Shown piece after piece: positions 13,915 through 22,372 of a stretch of DNA of 35,846 bases. A model generated the notes under the pieces. It had not been told where the DNA came from. It made no database searches and worked only from the letters and a program-made list of their open reading frames with translations. A program made the position numbers and the translations under genes. Numbering within the stretch: position 1 is the stretch's first letter; every line of letters starts with the position of its first letter. Source of the stretch: Rhodobacter sp. CACIA14H1 (GTDB lineage: Bacteria; Pseudomonadota; Alphaproteobacteria; Rhodobacterales; Rhodobacteraceae); assembly GCA_000500915.1 (NCBI GenBank), contig AYNO01000019.1, positions 1-35,846 of the forward strand, read 5' to 3'.

Positions 13915-16041
13915 TCAGGGGGCGCCGGGGATGCCGAAGGCGGCGGTCCGGCCACTTCCGGCAAGCGGTATGCCTTTTGCCCTGAGCCGTTCGGTCAGCC
14001 TGCGGTTGACCTCGCGTCCCAAGGCCCATTGCTTGCCGGGCGCCGTGCGGAGTGTGCCTTTGATGATGATGCCCGTGGGGCTGATCTGGTCCACGCCCCA
14101 GAGGTCGAAGGGGGCAAGGGCGATGCCTGCAAAGGCGGGATCGGCGGCGGTTTCCGACGCCACGTCGCGCAGTGCGGCGAGCGCGGCATCCACATCCGCA
14201 CCGGGGGCAAGGGCGGCGGATACGGTATAGACGCCATAGCCGCGCGACGTGTTGCGCAGGGTCGTGACCGAGGAGAAGGGGATGGAATGCAGCGCTCCGT
14301 CCCCGTCGCGCAGGCGCAGGGTGCGGATCGTCAGCCCTTCGACAGTGCCGGTCTTGCCTGCGGCTTCGACCGTTTCGCCCACGGCGATGGCATCTTCGGC
14401 GATCAGGAAGAGGCCGGTGATGACATCGCGCACCAGTTGCTGTGCGCCGAAGCCGATGGCAAGGCCCGCGACCCCCGCCCCTGCCAGCAGCGGTGTCACG
14501 TCGAGTCCGAGGTTGGACAGGACAAGGATCGTGCCGATCACCGCAAGGGCGACGAGGGCCGCATTCCGGAGCAGGGGGACGAGGGTGCGGGCACGGGCCG
14601 AGGGGCTGGCGCTGCCGGAGGGATGCCGCGACAGGGACCATGCGGCCAGCGCATCGATCACCGCGCGGACCAGCCAGACGGCGAGGATCACGGCGGCGAT
14701 GGCAGCAAGGGGGCGCAGGACGGGGGCGCCCTGTCCGGTGGACCAGCGGAGCGGTTCGAGACCCCATGCCGACAGCACTGCGGTCAGCGCGGCGAGGATG
14801 ATGCCGGCCTGCACGGCCATGCGCAGCACATGGCCCGTGCGCATGGCAAGGGCGAGGCGCAGGCTTTCGGGGCCCGTCCGGCCCATGCGGGCCAGCAGCC
14901 CCGCGTGGGCCCGTTCCACCCCGAGCGTAAGTGCGAAGGCCGCCAGCAGGGCCGCGACCGACAGCCCGGCCGAGAGGAGGAAGCCGTCCCCGCGTGCGCC
15001 GCTGCCCAGCCGTGCCAGCAGGTTGAGCAGGACGAAGGCGGCGGCCAGCCGGTGCCAGTTGCGGGCGATTGCCGCCATGGCCCGTTCGGTGGCCGTGGGC
15101 GGATCTGCGGCGGGCGTGGCGGAGGGCGCGTCCAGCAGGAAGCGGATGGCGGGGCGTTCGGCGTGGATCGCCAAGAGCGCAAAGACCGCCGCGACCAGAT
15201 CGATGGTAAGGGAGGCGAGCGAGGCGATGCCGGGGCCGAGAGCCGCCCTTCCGGCCGGGCCGGCGACAAGGCGGGCGGCGGTGGCCGTGGCGGCGGTCCA
15301 GCCGACCAGTGGCCGGGGACGCGGAACCGAGGGGCGGCAGGCCGCCAGCGCGACGAGGAGGTAAAGCCATCCCAGCGTGGCCAGCGCCAGCCCTGCGGCA
15401 AGGCCGGTCATGGCCGGAAGCAGGAAGGTGCCCGCCGCCGCGCCGTCGAGCCGCAGGGCAAACGGCCAGAGCGCCGTCACGGCGGCGGCGCAGAGGACGG
15501 GGACCAGCGAGAGGACCGCGTGACGGAGGGCGAGGAACAGGCTGCTGCCCCATGTCCGTGCTGCGCAGGCCCGCGCGGCGATGCGGTCCCGGCGGCCGGC
15601 GGTCGCCCATCCGGCGGCAATCCAGACGGCAAGCGCCAGACCCCATCCCGGCAGGGCAAGGGCAAGATCGCTGCCGGGCGGGAGCAGGGGGCGTCCCACC
15701 GCGATGCGGGTGCGCCCCTCGGCCAGGGCGCGGCCGATATCGCGTTTCAGCCCGAGAAGGCGGTCGCGTCCCGGCAGGGCGGCGACGGTGCGCCCGATCC
15801 CTTCGGTCAGGGTTTCCAGCGGGCCGGCCGGCGGCGGGTTGGCCGCGGCCTGCGGCGGGCTGCGCAGGGACGAGATGGCGTCGGCAAGGGCCTGTCGCCG
15901 GGCATCGTCCTGCAGAACCTCCAGCGCACGGTCCAGCGCGAGGAGATCCGCCGCCGTGGCATCGGGCGCGGCATCCTGCGCGATTGCGGGTGGAGCAAGG
16001 AACAGGACCAGCGCCACGGCGAGGGCGGTTCTGACGGGCAT
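13915..16041 (-). CDS. MscS-family mechanosensitive channel, large form
   Basis: A 708-residue inner-membrane channel that would release solutes on hypo-osmotic shock. A signal peptide (1 to about 22, ending PAIAQ) leads a helical periplasmic domain to about residue 125. About ten membrane helices follow. The MscS core is near residues 520-640, with the pore and beta-domain segment LLAGAGVAGLAIGFGAQQLV, RDVITGLFLIAEDAIAVGE and the following VEAAGKTGTVEGLTIRTLRL. The C-terminal domain has SIPFSSVTTLRNTSRG. The start at 16041 has GGAG seven bases upstream. A near-consensus EcfG promoter (GGAAC-N16-GGTT) lies 26 bp upstream, fitting osmotic or general stress control. Divergent from the TadE gene. 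Confidence 0.9.
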   Translation of the reverse strand: MPVRTALAVALVLFLAPPAIAQDAAPDATAADLLALDRALEVLQDDARRQALADAISSLRSPPQAAANPPPAGPLETLTEGIGRTVAALPGRDRLLGLKRDIGRALAEGRTRIAVGRPLLPPGSDLALALPGWGLALAVWIAAGWATAGRRDRIAARACAARTWGSSLFLALRHAVLSLVPVLCAAAVTALWPFALRLDGAAAGTFLLPAMTGLAAGLALATLGWLYLLVALAACRPSVPRPRPLVGWTAATATAARLVAGPAGRAALGPGIASLASLTIDLVAAVFALLAIHAERPAIRFLLDAPSATPAADPPTATERAMAAIARNWHRLAAAFVLLNLLARLGSGARGDGFLLSAGLSVAALLAAFALTLGVERAHAGLLARMGRTGPESLRLALAMRTGHVLRMAVQAGIILAALTAVLSAWGLEPLRWSTGQGAPVLRPLAAIAAVILAVWLVRAVIDALAAWSLSRHPSGSASPSARARTLVPLLRNAALVALAVIGTILVLSNLGLDVTPLLAGAGVAGLAIGFGAQQLVRDVITGLFLIAEDAIAVGETVEAAGKTGTVEGLTIRTLRLRDGDGALHSIPFSSVTTLRNTSRGYGVYTVSAALAPGADVDAALAALRDVASETAADPAFAGIALAPFDLWGVDQISPTGIIIKGTLRTAPGKQWALGREVNRRLTERLRAKGIPLAGSGRTAAFGIPGAP

Positions 16042-16066
16042 CGGAAACTCCGCTTCGGTCAGGTGG

Positions 16067-16091
16067 AACCGGGGGGAGGAGGGAATGTTCC
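16067..16091 (-). promoter_or_regulatory. EcfG-type promoter (near match) for the MscS gene
   Basis: On the minus strand GGAAC (16091-16087), 16 bases, GGTT (16070-16067): one mismatch in the -10, the same variant as at 7103-7106. It is 26 bp from the MscS start. Confidence 0.55.
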
Positions 16092-16225
16092 GCCGCAGCG
16101 CAGAGGTGCCTTCCGGCAGCGGGACATTCTGCGAATGCCGCCGTTCCGACAAAGCGCCGCCGGAATTCGGCCCGAATCTACAACAATCACGGTGATAATC
16201 ATTCCGAATTGCGGAGGTGATTTCC

Positions 16226-16636
16226 ATGTGGTTGCGGTTTTCACCCAGAGAAATGTTCCACCGCTTTGCGCGGTGCGAGCAAGGTTCTGCCACAGTCGAG
16301 GCCGTGATCTGGTTTCCGGTCTTCGCTTTGATCCTGTGCCTTGTGGCGGATGCGGCGTTGATCTTCAGCAAGCAGGCCCTGGTGATGCGGGTCGTGCAGG
16401 ATGCCAACCGCGCCATGTCCGTCGGGCGGTTGATGACGGCGGCGGAGGCGCAGGATTACATCCGGTCGCGCATCGCCACGATCTCTCCCAATGCGACGGT
16501 GGTGACGACGGTGCAGGCGGGGGTGATCATCTCGACCGTCACGATGCCGTCGTCCGACCTGACGGCCACGCGCTTTGTGGAGCCCTTCGGGGGGCTGAAC
16601 GTCAGCGTTTCCTCGCAACAGATGTCGGAGGCATGA
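16226..16636 (+). CDS. TadE-like pseudopilin-type protein
   Basis: A 136-residue TadE-family protein. The N-terminal segment ARCEQGSATVEAVIWFPVFA is the TadE hallmark (Gly-Ser-Ala-x-Val-Glu before a hydrophobic helix, about residues 24-46). A small extracytoplasmic domain follows with TMPSSDLTATRFVEPFGGLN. The start at 16226 has GGAGG eight bases upstream; a GTG at 16217 is rejected. It is coupled to the next gene, whose region begins at the overlapping stop. No other tad genes (ATPase, secretin, prepilin peptidase) lie nearby, so the pair may use a system encoded elsewhere. An imperfect EcfG-like match (GGGAC-N16-CGTT at 16121-16145) is too weak to call. Confidence 0.8.
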   Translation: MWLRFSPREMFHRFARCEQGSATVEAVIWFPVFALILCLVADAALIFSKQALVMRVVQDANRAMSVGRLMTAAEAQDYIRSRIATISPNATVVTTVQAGVIISTVTMPSSDLTATRFVEPFGGLNVSVSSQQMSEA

Positions 16637-16638
16637 CC

Positions 16639-17943
16639 ATGCGCAGATTGATCGCCTTTTTCCGTGACGAGGCGGGCATGGGGACCTTCTTCAGCTTCTT
16701 CCTTGTCGTCACGCTGATGATGCTGGGGGGCTATGCCATCGACGTGCAGAACCTGATGGCCGCGCGGACGCGGCTGCAGGTGACGGTGGATGCGACGGCC
16801 CATGCGGCGCTGCTGGCACGCGAGACGATGTCGGCAGCGGCGGCGGCCGAAGCGGCGGTGGCGGTGGCCGCCCGGAACATGCCGCCCGGCCGTTATGGCG
16901 CGATCGTGCGGCCCGAGGATGTGGTCTTTGGCCGGTGGAACGAAACATCGCGCAGCTTCGTGCCGGATGCGGGGTCACGGTCGGCGGTGCAGGTGACGGC
17001 ATGGCAGGTGGATGAAAGGGGCAATCCGGTCGATACCTATCTGCTGCGCATCCTCGGGATAGATGACTGGCAGCTTTTCCGCACCTCGGTCTTTTCGACC
17101 TACAGGCCAAGCTGCCTGCGCGAGGGGTTCGTGGCGGATGGCGTCGTGGACCTGCAGTCGAACAATACCTACACCAACGGGTTCTGCATCCATTCCAATT
17201 CCTACGTCTCGTTGAATTCCAACAACACGTTCGAACCGGGAACGGTCGTGTCGATGGCCGATCTGGACGATCTGGAACTGCCGAATTCGGGCTATGCGAC
17301 CAACCTCGGGCTGGAGCGGGCGCTGCGGGAAGGGTCGTGGCACATCCGCATCGTTTCGCGCATCGACGACATCATCGCGCGGCTGGAGGCCTTCGATCCG
17401 GAGATCATGCCCGACTACATCCGCGGGACCGGCTTCCGTGTGCTGCCGGACAACCGCGTGCAGGACAGCGAGCTGGAGGACGGTTATGCCTACCGGTATT
17501 CCTGCGGCACGTCCGGCAACCAGACGCTGACGATCGACAACAATGTCCGGATCCGCGAGAACGTCATCATCACCGATTGCAGGATCAGCTACAGTTCCGG
17601 CGTGCGGATCGAGGATGCGGTGGTGGTGTCGAAGCATCTTTCGGACAATTCGCACAACGCCTCGGCTGGGCTGGTCATCGGCAAGGATGACGGTTGCGCA
17701 CCGGGGGGCGGGGCACAGCTTGTCACTATGGGCGGCATGGATTTCGCCGCCGACCTGCATATCTACGGCAGCCAGCTTCTGGCGATGGGCGATATCGAAT
17801 TCGCCGCGAATGCCGAAGGCGTCGAAGGGGCGGCGATGGTGGCGGGGGGCACCATCTCGGGCACGTCCAACATGAACATGGGGTTCTGCGGGACGGGCAT
17901 GGATGACAATTTCCACGCCGCCTATTTCAAGCTGGTCCGGTAG
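16639..17943 (+). CDS. TadG-like protein with beta-helix-like C-terminal domain
   Basis: A 434-residue protein of the Tad/TadG group. The N terminus has FRDEAGMGTFFSFFLVVTLM, one membrane helix, then DVQNLMAARTRLQVTVDATA, the usual putative Tad-domain opening. The domain from about 160 on is unusual: it is rich in Asn/Ser with short strand repeats (LQSNNTYTNGFCIHSNS; LNSNNTFEPGT; DNNVRIRENVIITDCRI; AAMVAGGTISGTSNMNMGF), as in beta-helix or bactofilin folds. No von Willebrand A domain is evident. ATG 16639 sits seven bases after GGAGG; ATG 16633, overlapping the TadE stop, is an alternative. It converges on the SDR gene with a two-base gap. Surface or pilus-tip function is inferred. Confidence 0.7.
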   Translation: MRRLIAFFRDEAGMGTFFSFFLVVTLMMLGGYAIDVQNLMAARTRLQVTVDATAHAALLARETMSAAAAAEAAVAVAARNMPPGRYGAIVRPEDVVFGRWNETSRSFVPDAGSRSAVQVTAWQVDERGNPVDTYLLRILGIDDWQLFRTSVFSTYRPSCLREGFVADGVVDLQSNNTYTNGFCIHSNSYVSLNSNNTFEPGTVVSMADLDDLELPNSGYATNLGLERALREGSWHIRIVSRIDDIIARLEAFDPEIMPDYIRGTGFRVLPDNRVQDSELEDGYAYRYSCGTSGNQTLTIDNNVRIRENVIITDCRISYSSGVRIEDAVVVSKHLSDNSHNASAGLVIGKDDGCAPGGGAQLVTMGGMDFAADLHIYGSQLLAMGDIEFAANAEGVEGAAMVAGGTISGTSNMNMGFCGTGMDDNFHAAYFKLVR

Positions 17944-17945
17944 CG

Positions 17946-18695
17946 TCAGGCGTAGATGTAGCCGCCGGAGACGATGATATTCTCGCCCGTCATGTACGTG
18001 TTGCGGGGGCCGCCTGCCATCAGCACCCATTCGGCCATCTCGGGCGGTTCGCCGCCGCGGCCGAGGGGGCTGGCCTTCGCCAGTTCCGCAAGGAAGCCCG
18101 AGGCGCGGGCCTTTTCCGTGGCCATGCCGGCGGGGGCGACGGAGTTGACGAGGATGCCGTCGGGCGCGACCTCGTGCGCCATGGATTTCGTAAGCGACAC
18201 GACAGCGGCCTTGGTGGCGGCGTAATGGGCGTTCTGCGGGTGGGCCTTGAAGGCATCGACAGAGGTGATGTTGACGATGCGGCCCCTGATGTGGCCGACG
18301 GGGTCTTGCCTCCGCATCTGGCGGATGGCGGCGACCATCATGTGGTAGGTGCCTTTGACGTTGATGGCGTTCGATGCGTCCCAGTCGTCATCGGAGATGT
18401 CGAGGATGGGGCGGCGCGGGTAGATCGCGGCGCTGTTCACCAGCGTATCGACACGGCCCAGTTGCGTGGCCACGGCGGCAAAGGCCGCATGGGCGGCGGG
18501 CGCGGTGCGGATGTCGCAGGCGGCATGGGCAGTGGGCAGCCCCTTGGCGCGGGCGGGGGAAAGCGCGGCTTCGGCGGCGTGGCCGTCGATGTCGATGATG
18601 CCGATGGCGGCGGCGCCTTCTTCGACCGCCATTTCGGCCAAGAGCGCGCCGAGGCCTGCGCCCCCGCCGACGATTATGACTGACAGGCCCTTCAT
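17946..18695 (-). CDS. Short-chain dehydrogenase/reductase (SDR), operon gene 9
   Basis: A 249-residue classical SDR. The nucleotide-binding turn is VGGGAGLG, the Asn-Ala-Gly region reads LVNSAAIY, and the active site has Ser in NITSVDAF with Tyr-x3-Lys in HYAATKAAVV. The C terminus AGGPRNTYMTGENIIVSGGY is typical of the family. It would oxidise or reduce a hydroxyl/carbonyl group with NAD(P)H; the substrate is unknown. It is the last gene of the nine-gene minus-strand operon and overlaps the preceding SDR by 4 nt (ATGA). Confidence 0.88.
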   Translation of the reverse strand: MKGLSVIIVGGGAGLGALLAEMAVEEGAAAIGIIDIDGHAAEAALSPARAKGLPTAHAACDIRTAPAAHAAFAAVATQLGRVDTLVNSAAIYPRRPILDISDDDWDASNAINVKGTYHMMVAAIRQMRRQDPVGHIRGRIVNITSVDAFKAHPQNAHYAATKAAVVSLTKSMAHEVAPDGILVNSVAPAGMATEKARASGFLAELAKASPLGRGGEPPEMAEWVLMAGGPRNTYMTGENIIVSGGYIYA

Positions 18696-19417
18696 GTCTT
18701 GTCCTTTCCTGCCGATCCGGTCGGCACCCCCTGCCGCGTCGGCAGGATGTCGAAGCGTGACACGTCCACATGCGGCGGCATGTTGAGGACGGCCAGAACC
18801 ATCTGCGCCACGTCCTGCGGTTGGACGGCCTGCCCGCCCTGATACATCGCCTTGCGGGCGTCTTCCGGCAGGCGGTCCCTGTAGAGGCCCGTTTCCACGC
18901 GGCCCGCGACGATTTCCGTGACGCGCAACCCGTGCGGTGCAAGGTCGAGGCGGAGCGACTGGGCAAAGCCCGCGATGGCGGATTTCGTGGCGCAGTAGAG
19001 TGCGAGGTTGGCGAAGGGCGCATGTCCGGCGGTGGAGCCGGTGAAGAAGATGTGGCCCGCGCCATTGGCGATCATGGCGGGCAGGAGGAGGCGCGTCAGG
19101 GCGAGGGTGGAGGTGAGGTTGACGGTGATGGCGCGGTCGATCTCACCCTCGTCCAGTTGGTCGAAGGGGGCGAGCGGGGGCATCATGCCCGCGTTGTTGA
19201 CCAGAACGTCGGGGGCAAGGTCCGCCACGGCGGCGCGGAGGGCGGGGCGGTCGGTCATGTCCAACGCAAGGGGGGTGATGCCGGGTTCGCGGGCAAGGTC
19301 CGCCAGCGCGGCGGGGTCGCGGCCAAGGGCGGTGACGTGGTGGCCGTTGTCGCGCAGGGCCAGCGCGATGGCGCGGCCGATGCCGCCGGTCGCGCCGGTG
19401 ACGAGTGCGTGTTTCAT
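18692..19417 (-). CDS. Short-chain dehydrogenase/reductase (SDR), operon gene 8
   Basis: A 241-residue classical SDR. The cofactor motif TGATGGIG is at residues 7-14, followed by VLVNNAGMMPP, the catalytic Ser in FFTGSTAGH and Tyr-x3-Lys in LYCATKSAIAG. The C-terminal part (VETGLYRDRLPEDARKAMYQ) is close to the SDR group annotated as 3-hydroxy acid or serine dehydrogenases, which is only suggestive. It overlaps the LysR gene upstream by 4 nt and the second SDR downstream by 4 nt, so the three are translated together. Confidence 0.9.
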   Translation of the reverse strand: MKHALVTGATGGIGRAIALALRDNGHHVTALGRDPAALADLAREPGITPLALDMTDRPALRAAVADLAPDVLVNNAGMMPPLAPFDQLDEGEIDRAITVNLTSTLALTRLLLPAMIANGAGHIFFTGSTAGHAPFANLALYCATKSAIAGFAQSLRLDLAPHGLRVTEIVAGRVETGLYRDRLPEDARKAMYQGGQAVQPQDVAQMVLAVLNMPPHVDVSRFDILPTRQGVPTGSAGKDKT

Positions 19418-20349
19418 GGCTGATCCCCTGCCCTGCCCCAATCCTCTTTCTCTACCCAGTCGGCGAAGGCCGCAACCTGTGGCACGCGGCGGTGGGCGCG
19501 GGGCAGGACGAGGTGGAAGCCCGGCACCTGATCGGGGGGCATGTGGTGCATCACATCGGCGCCGAAGGGCGCGACGAGTGCGCCGGAGGCGAGGTCCTGC
19601 CGTGCGTCTGCTTCTGAGATGAGGCCGACGCCCAGCCCCGCCAGCGTCGCCTGCCTGAGCGCCGCCGCATCGGCGATGCGGATGCCGTCGCGAGGGGTGC
19701 CGTGGACGCCCAGATGGGCCAGCACGTCGCGCCACAGCCTGTCGGACAGGACGGGGTGGAGGAGGGTCTGCCCCAGCAGGTCGGACGGGGTGCGGATGCG
19801 GGCGGCAAGGGCGGGGGTGCAGCAGGGCACCTTCCAGTCGGGAAGGAGGAGGGTCTGGTCCAGCCCCTTCCAGCCGCCGTAGCCCCATTGGATGGCGACA
19901 TCCACCTCGTCCCTGACGAAATCGGGCAGGTCCACCATCGTCGTCAGGCGCAGGTCGGCATCGGGCATGGTGTCGCGGAAGCGGGCGAGGCGGTCGAGGA
20001 GGTGGCGCGTGGCGAACCAGGGGCTTGCGTTGATGTTGATGCGGTTACGCTGGCGGGCGCGGGTGACGCGGCGGATGCCTTCGGTGATTTCGTCGAAACC
20101 CGCCTGAACGTGGTGCGCCAGAAGGATGGCATCGGCATTGGGTTCCACCGTGCGGGCGCGGCGGTCGAAGAGTTGGAGGTCGAGCGCCTCTTCCAGTTGG
20201 CGGATCTGCAGGCTGACGGCCTGCGGGGTGACGCGCAGTTCCTCTGCCGCCCGGCGGAAGCTGCGTTGGCGCAGGACGGCAAGGAAGACGCGCAGGGCGT
20301 TCAGCGGCAGGTGCCGCAGCGCCTGTTCGCGGTCGCCCTGCCCCGGCAT
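19414..20349 (-). CDS. LysR-family regulator (GcvA-like), operon gene 7
   Basis: A 311-residue LysR-type regulator. The winged helix-turn-helix is at about residues 17-75 (LNALRVFLAVLRQRSF, then VTPQAVSLQIRQLEEAL). The substrate-binding domain resembles the GcvA group, with ATRHLLDRLARFRD and the DVAIQWGYGGW segment. It is embedded within the operon: its start overlaps the stop of the flavoprotein gene (TGATG), and its stop overlaps the next SDR start. It therefore probably controls its own operon, likely at the palindromes near 29022-29044, with a pathway metabolite as effector. Both target and effector are inferred. Confidence 0.9.
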   Translation of the reverse strand: MPGQGDREQALRHLPLNALRVFLAVLRQRSFRRAAEELRVTPQAVSLQIRQLEEALDLQLFDRRARTVEPNADAILLAHHVQAGFDEITEGIRRVTRARQRNRININASPWFATRHLLDRLARFRDTMPDADLRLTTMVDLPDFVRDEVDVAIQWGYGGWKGLDQTLLLPDWKVPCCTPALAARIRTPSDLLGQTLLHPVLSDRLWRDVLAHLGVHGTPRDGIRIADAAALRQATLAGLGVGLISEADARQDLASGALVAPFGADVMHHMPPDQVPGFHLVLPRAHRRVPQVAAFADWVEKEDWGRAGDQP

Positions 20350-21557
20350 CAGATGACGGCCTTTTCAAGGAAGGGGCGGTTTTCGATGACGCGTTCGTAG
20401 CCGACTTCGGACAGGTCCAGCGTGCGGTATTCCCCGTGGATCACCAGTTCCGCCACGGCGCGGCCCGTGGCGGGGGCCTGTTGCAGCCCGTGGCCGGAGA
20501 AGCCGTTGGCGTAGATGAAGTTCTGCACTTCGGGGTGGCGGCCCACGATCAGGTTGTGGTCCATCGCGTTGAAGTCGTAATGGCCGGCCCATTGGTTGAC
20601 GAGCTTGATCGCCTCGAACTTCGGGGAGCGGTGGGCGAGGGCGGGCCAGATGATGTCTTCGAATTCCTCCCAGCGGGGTTCGAAATCGTCCCAGTCCACG
20701 GCGGGGTCTTCCACCGGCGGTGCGCCGGTCAGGAAGAAGCGGCCTTCGGGGCGGCAGAAGACGCCTGTGGGGTCGATCATCAGGGGCAGGCGTCCGCCGT
20801 TGACCGTGGCGCTGCCTTCGGGCGTATCGGCGCAGGCGAAGACGAAGGAGGTGCGCTTGCGCGGTTCCACCGGCACGTCCAGCCCCGCCATGCGGGCGGT
20901 CAGCGCGGCGCGGGGGCCGGAGGCGTTGACGATGGTGCCTGCGGCGATGGTCTGGCCGGATTTCAGCGTGACATGGGTGACGCGGTTACCTGTGCGGGTT
21001 ATGGCGGTGACTTCGTCATGGATATACTCCGCCCCGTTTTCCCGCGCCTTGGCCTTGAAGCCGTTCATCAGGCCGGTGTTGGAGAACCAGCCTTCGCCGG
21101 AGCGGCCGTATGAGGCGAGGATCAGGTCATCCACGTTCAGATGCGGGAAGGCGCGGTGCAATTCTTCCTGCCCCCACAGCACGACATCGGCACCGCAGGC
21201 GACCTGCACATCGTGGTTTTCGCGCAGGATCTGCGCCTGGTCTTCGGTGCGGGCAAGGAAGAGGTATCCGCCCTGATGGAAGTTCAGGTCGGGGGGTGCT
21301 TCGCCCCTGACCTGCATGGTCTGCGCGAAGTCGCGGATGAAGGCCGATCCGAACTGGCTGATCTTCACGTTGACCGGATTGGAGAATTGCATCCGGATCG
21401 AGGAGGAGGAGAGCGAGGTGGAGGCCCGCGCATAGGTCGGGTCGCGTTCCACCACGAGGACGGAGCCGGTGAAGGCGGGGTCGGCGGTCAGGAAATGCGC
21501 GACGGAGGAACCGATGACGGCCCCCCCGATGATGACCACGTCATAGGCGGTCTTCAT
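20349..21557 (-). CDS. DAO-type FAD-dependent oxidoreductase, operon gene 6
   Basis: A 402-residue flavoprotein of the D-amino-acid oxidase/sarcosine oxidase beta-subunit superfamily. The FAD-binding opening is YDVVIIGGAVIGSSVAHFL (Ala at the middle glycine position, a known variant in this family). SSSSIRMQFSNPVNVK follows, then NASGPRAALTARMAGL and a C-terminal FAD segment FIYANGFSGHGLQQAPATGR. It would oxidise a secondary amine or N-substituted amino acid at the inner face of the membrane or in the cytosol; no signal peptide is seen. It overlaps the uronate-dehydrogenase-like gene by 4 nt. The substrate is unknown. Confidence 0.88.
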   Translation of the reverse strand: MKTAYDVVIIGGAVIGSSVAHFLTADPAFTGSVLVVERDPTYARASTSLSSSSIRMQFSNPVNVKISQFGSAFIRDFAQTMQVRGEAPPDLNFHQGGYLFLARTEDQAQILRENHDVQVACGADVVLWGQEELHRAFPHLNVDDLILASYGRSGEGWFSNTGLMNGFKAKARENGAEYIHDEVTAITRTGNRVTHVTLKSGQTIAAGTIVNASGPRAALTARMAGLDVPVEPRKRTSFVFACADTPEGSATVNGGRLPLMIDPTGVFCRPEGRFFLTGAPPVEDPAVDWDDFEPRWEEFEDIIWPALAHRSPKFEAIKLVNQWAGHYDFNAMDHNLIVGRHPEVQNFIYANGFSGHGLQQAPATGRAVAELVIHGEYRTLDLSEVGYERVIENRPFLEKAVI

Positions 21558-22372
21558 TGCGCCGCCTCGTCGGGGTGGCCGAGGTCCACGAACCAGCCGC
21601 CGAGGCATTGGACGGCGGGAGCCTTGGGGTCTGGGGTCGGGGTGCGGGATTCCACGGCGGCGCGGTGGGGTTCGGTGCTGTCCTGCGGGTGGAAGCCCAG
21701 ATGGGCGGCAAGGCGGTTGTCCACGGGTTTCACCGCGTTGTCGGACATGCCGAAGGACAGGGTGAACCCCACGCGCGGCGCGGTGAGGGACGCGGTGACG
21801 AGGCGGATGCAGTCGTCGAAGGACAGCCAGGACCAGAGCATCCTGCGGTCCGCCGGTTCGGGGAAGGAGGAGAAGATGCGCAGCGCCACGGATTCGATGC
21901 CGAACTTGTCCCAATACAGGCGGCCGAGGTCTTCGACGAAGCATTTGGACAGGCCATAGAGGCTGTCGGGGCGATGGGGGCTGTTGGCGTCGATGTGGTC
22001 TTCCAGCCGGTGATAGCCGATGGCGTGGACGGAAGAGGCGTAGACCACGCGGGGGACGCCCTGTTTGCGGGCGGCTTCATAGACGTTGTAGCTGCCGATG
22101 ATGTTGGCGTTCAGGATCGTTTCCCACGGTTTTTCCAGCGGTGCGCCGCCGAAATGGACGATGGCCTGCACGCCTTCGGCGGCCTTCAGGATGGCATCCG
22201 CATCGGTCAGGTCGCAGATCACCGCCTCTTCGTTCGGTTGCAGGTCGGTGATGGGGGCGGCGTCGGTCAGGCGCAGTTTGCGGGCAAGGGGCGCAAGGCC
22301 GCGCCGGAGTTGCGTGCCGAGGCGGCCAGCGGCGCCGGTGATGAGGATCGTGTCGAAGCGGGGGGTGGTCAT
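21554..22372 (-). CDS. NAD-dependent epimerase/dehydratase, uronate dehydrogenase-like, operon gene 5
   Basis: A 272-residue extended-SDR protein. NAD binding is at ITGAAGRLGTQLRR, and the acidic residue for NAD preference is in LTDAAPI. The active-site Ser is in VYASSVHAIGYH and Tyr-x3-Lys in LYGLSKCFVEDL. Length and the FGGAPLEKPWETILNANIIG segment match uronate dehydrogenases, which oxidise hexuronic acids to aldaro-lactones. That assignment is by resemblance only. It overlaps both neighbours by 4 nt. In this operon it could act on any sugar-like or hydroxy intermediate. Confidence 0.82.
   Translation of the reverse strand: MTTPRFDTILITGAAGRLGTQLRRGLAPLARKLRLTDAAPITDLQPNEEAVICDLTDADAILKAAEGVQAIVHFGGAPLEKPWETILNANIIGSYNVYEAARKQGVPRVVYASSVHAIGYHRLEDHIDANSPHRPDSLYGLSKCFVEDLGRLYWDKFGIESVALRIFSSFPEPADRRMLWSWLSFDDCIRLVTASLTAPRVGFTLSFGMSDNAVKPVDNRLAAHLGFHPQDSTEPHRAAVESRTPTPDPKAPAVQCLGGWFVDLGHPDEAAQ

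Noticed and set aside
16121-16145. EcfG-like promoter for the TadE gene (GGGAC-N16-CGTT)
   Set aside because: It has a mismatch in the critical -35 AAC context and lies 80 bp from the start; too weak to call.
13633-17943. A 1436-codon plus-strand open frame spanning the PRC-barrel and MscS genes into the TadG gene
   Set aside because: Only its last part is real (the TadG-like protein). The rest is antisense to well-supported genes and reads as Gly/Arg-rich low-complexity protein, the usual shadow in high-GC DNA.
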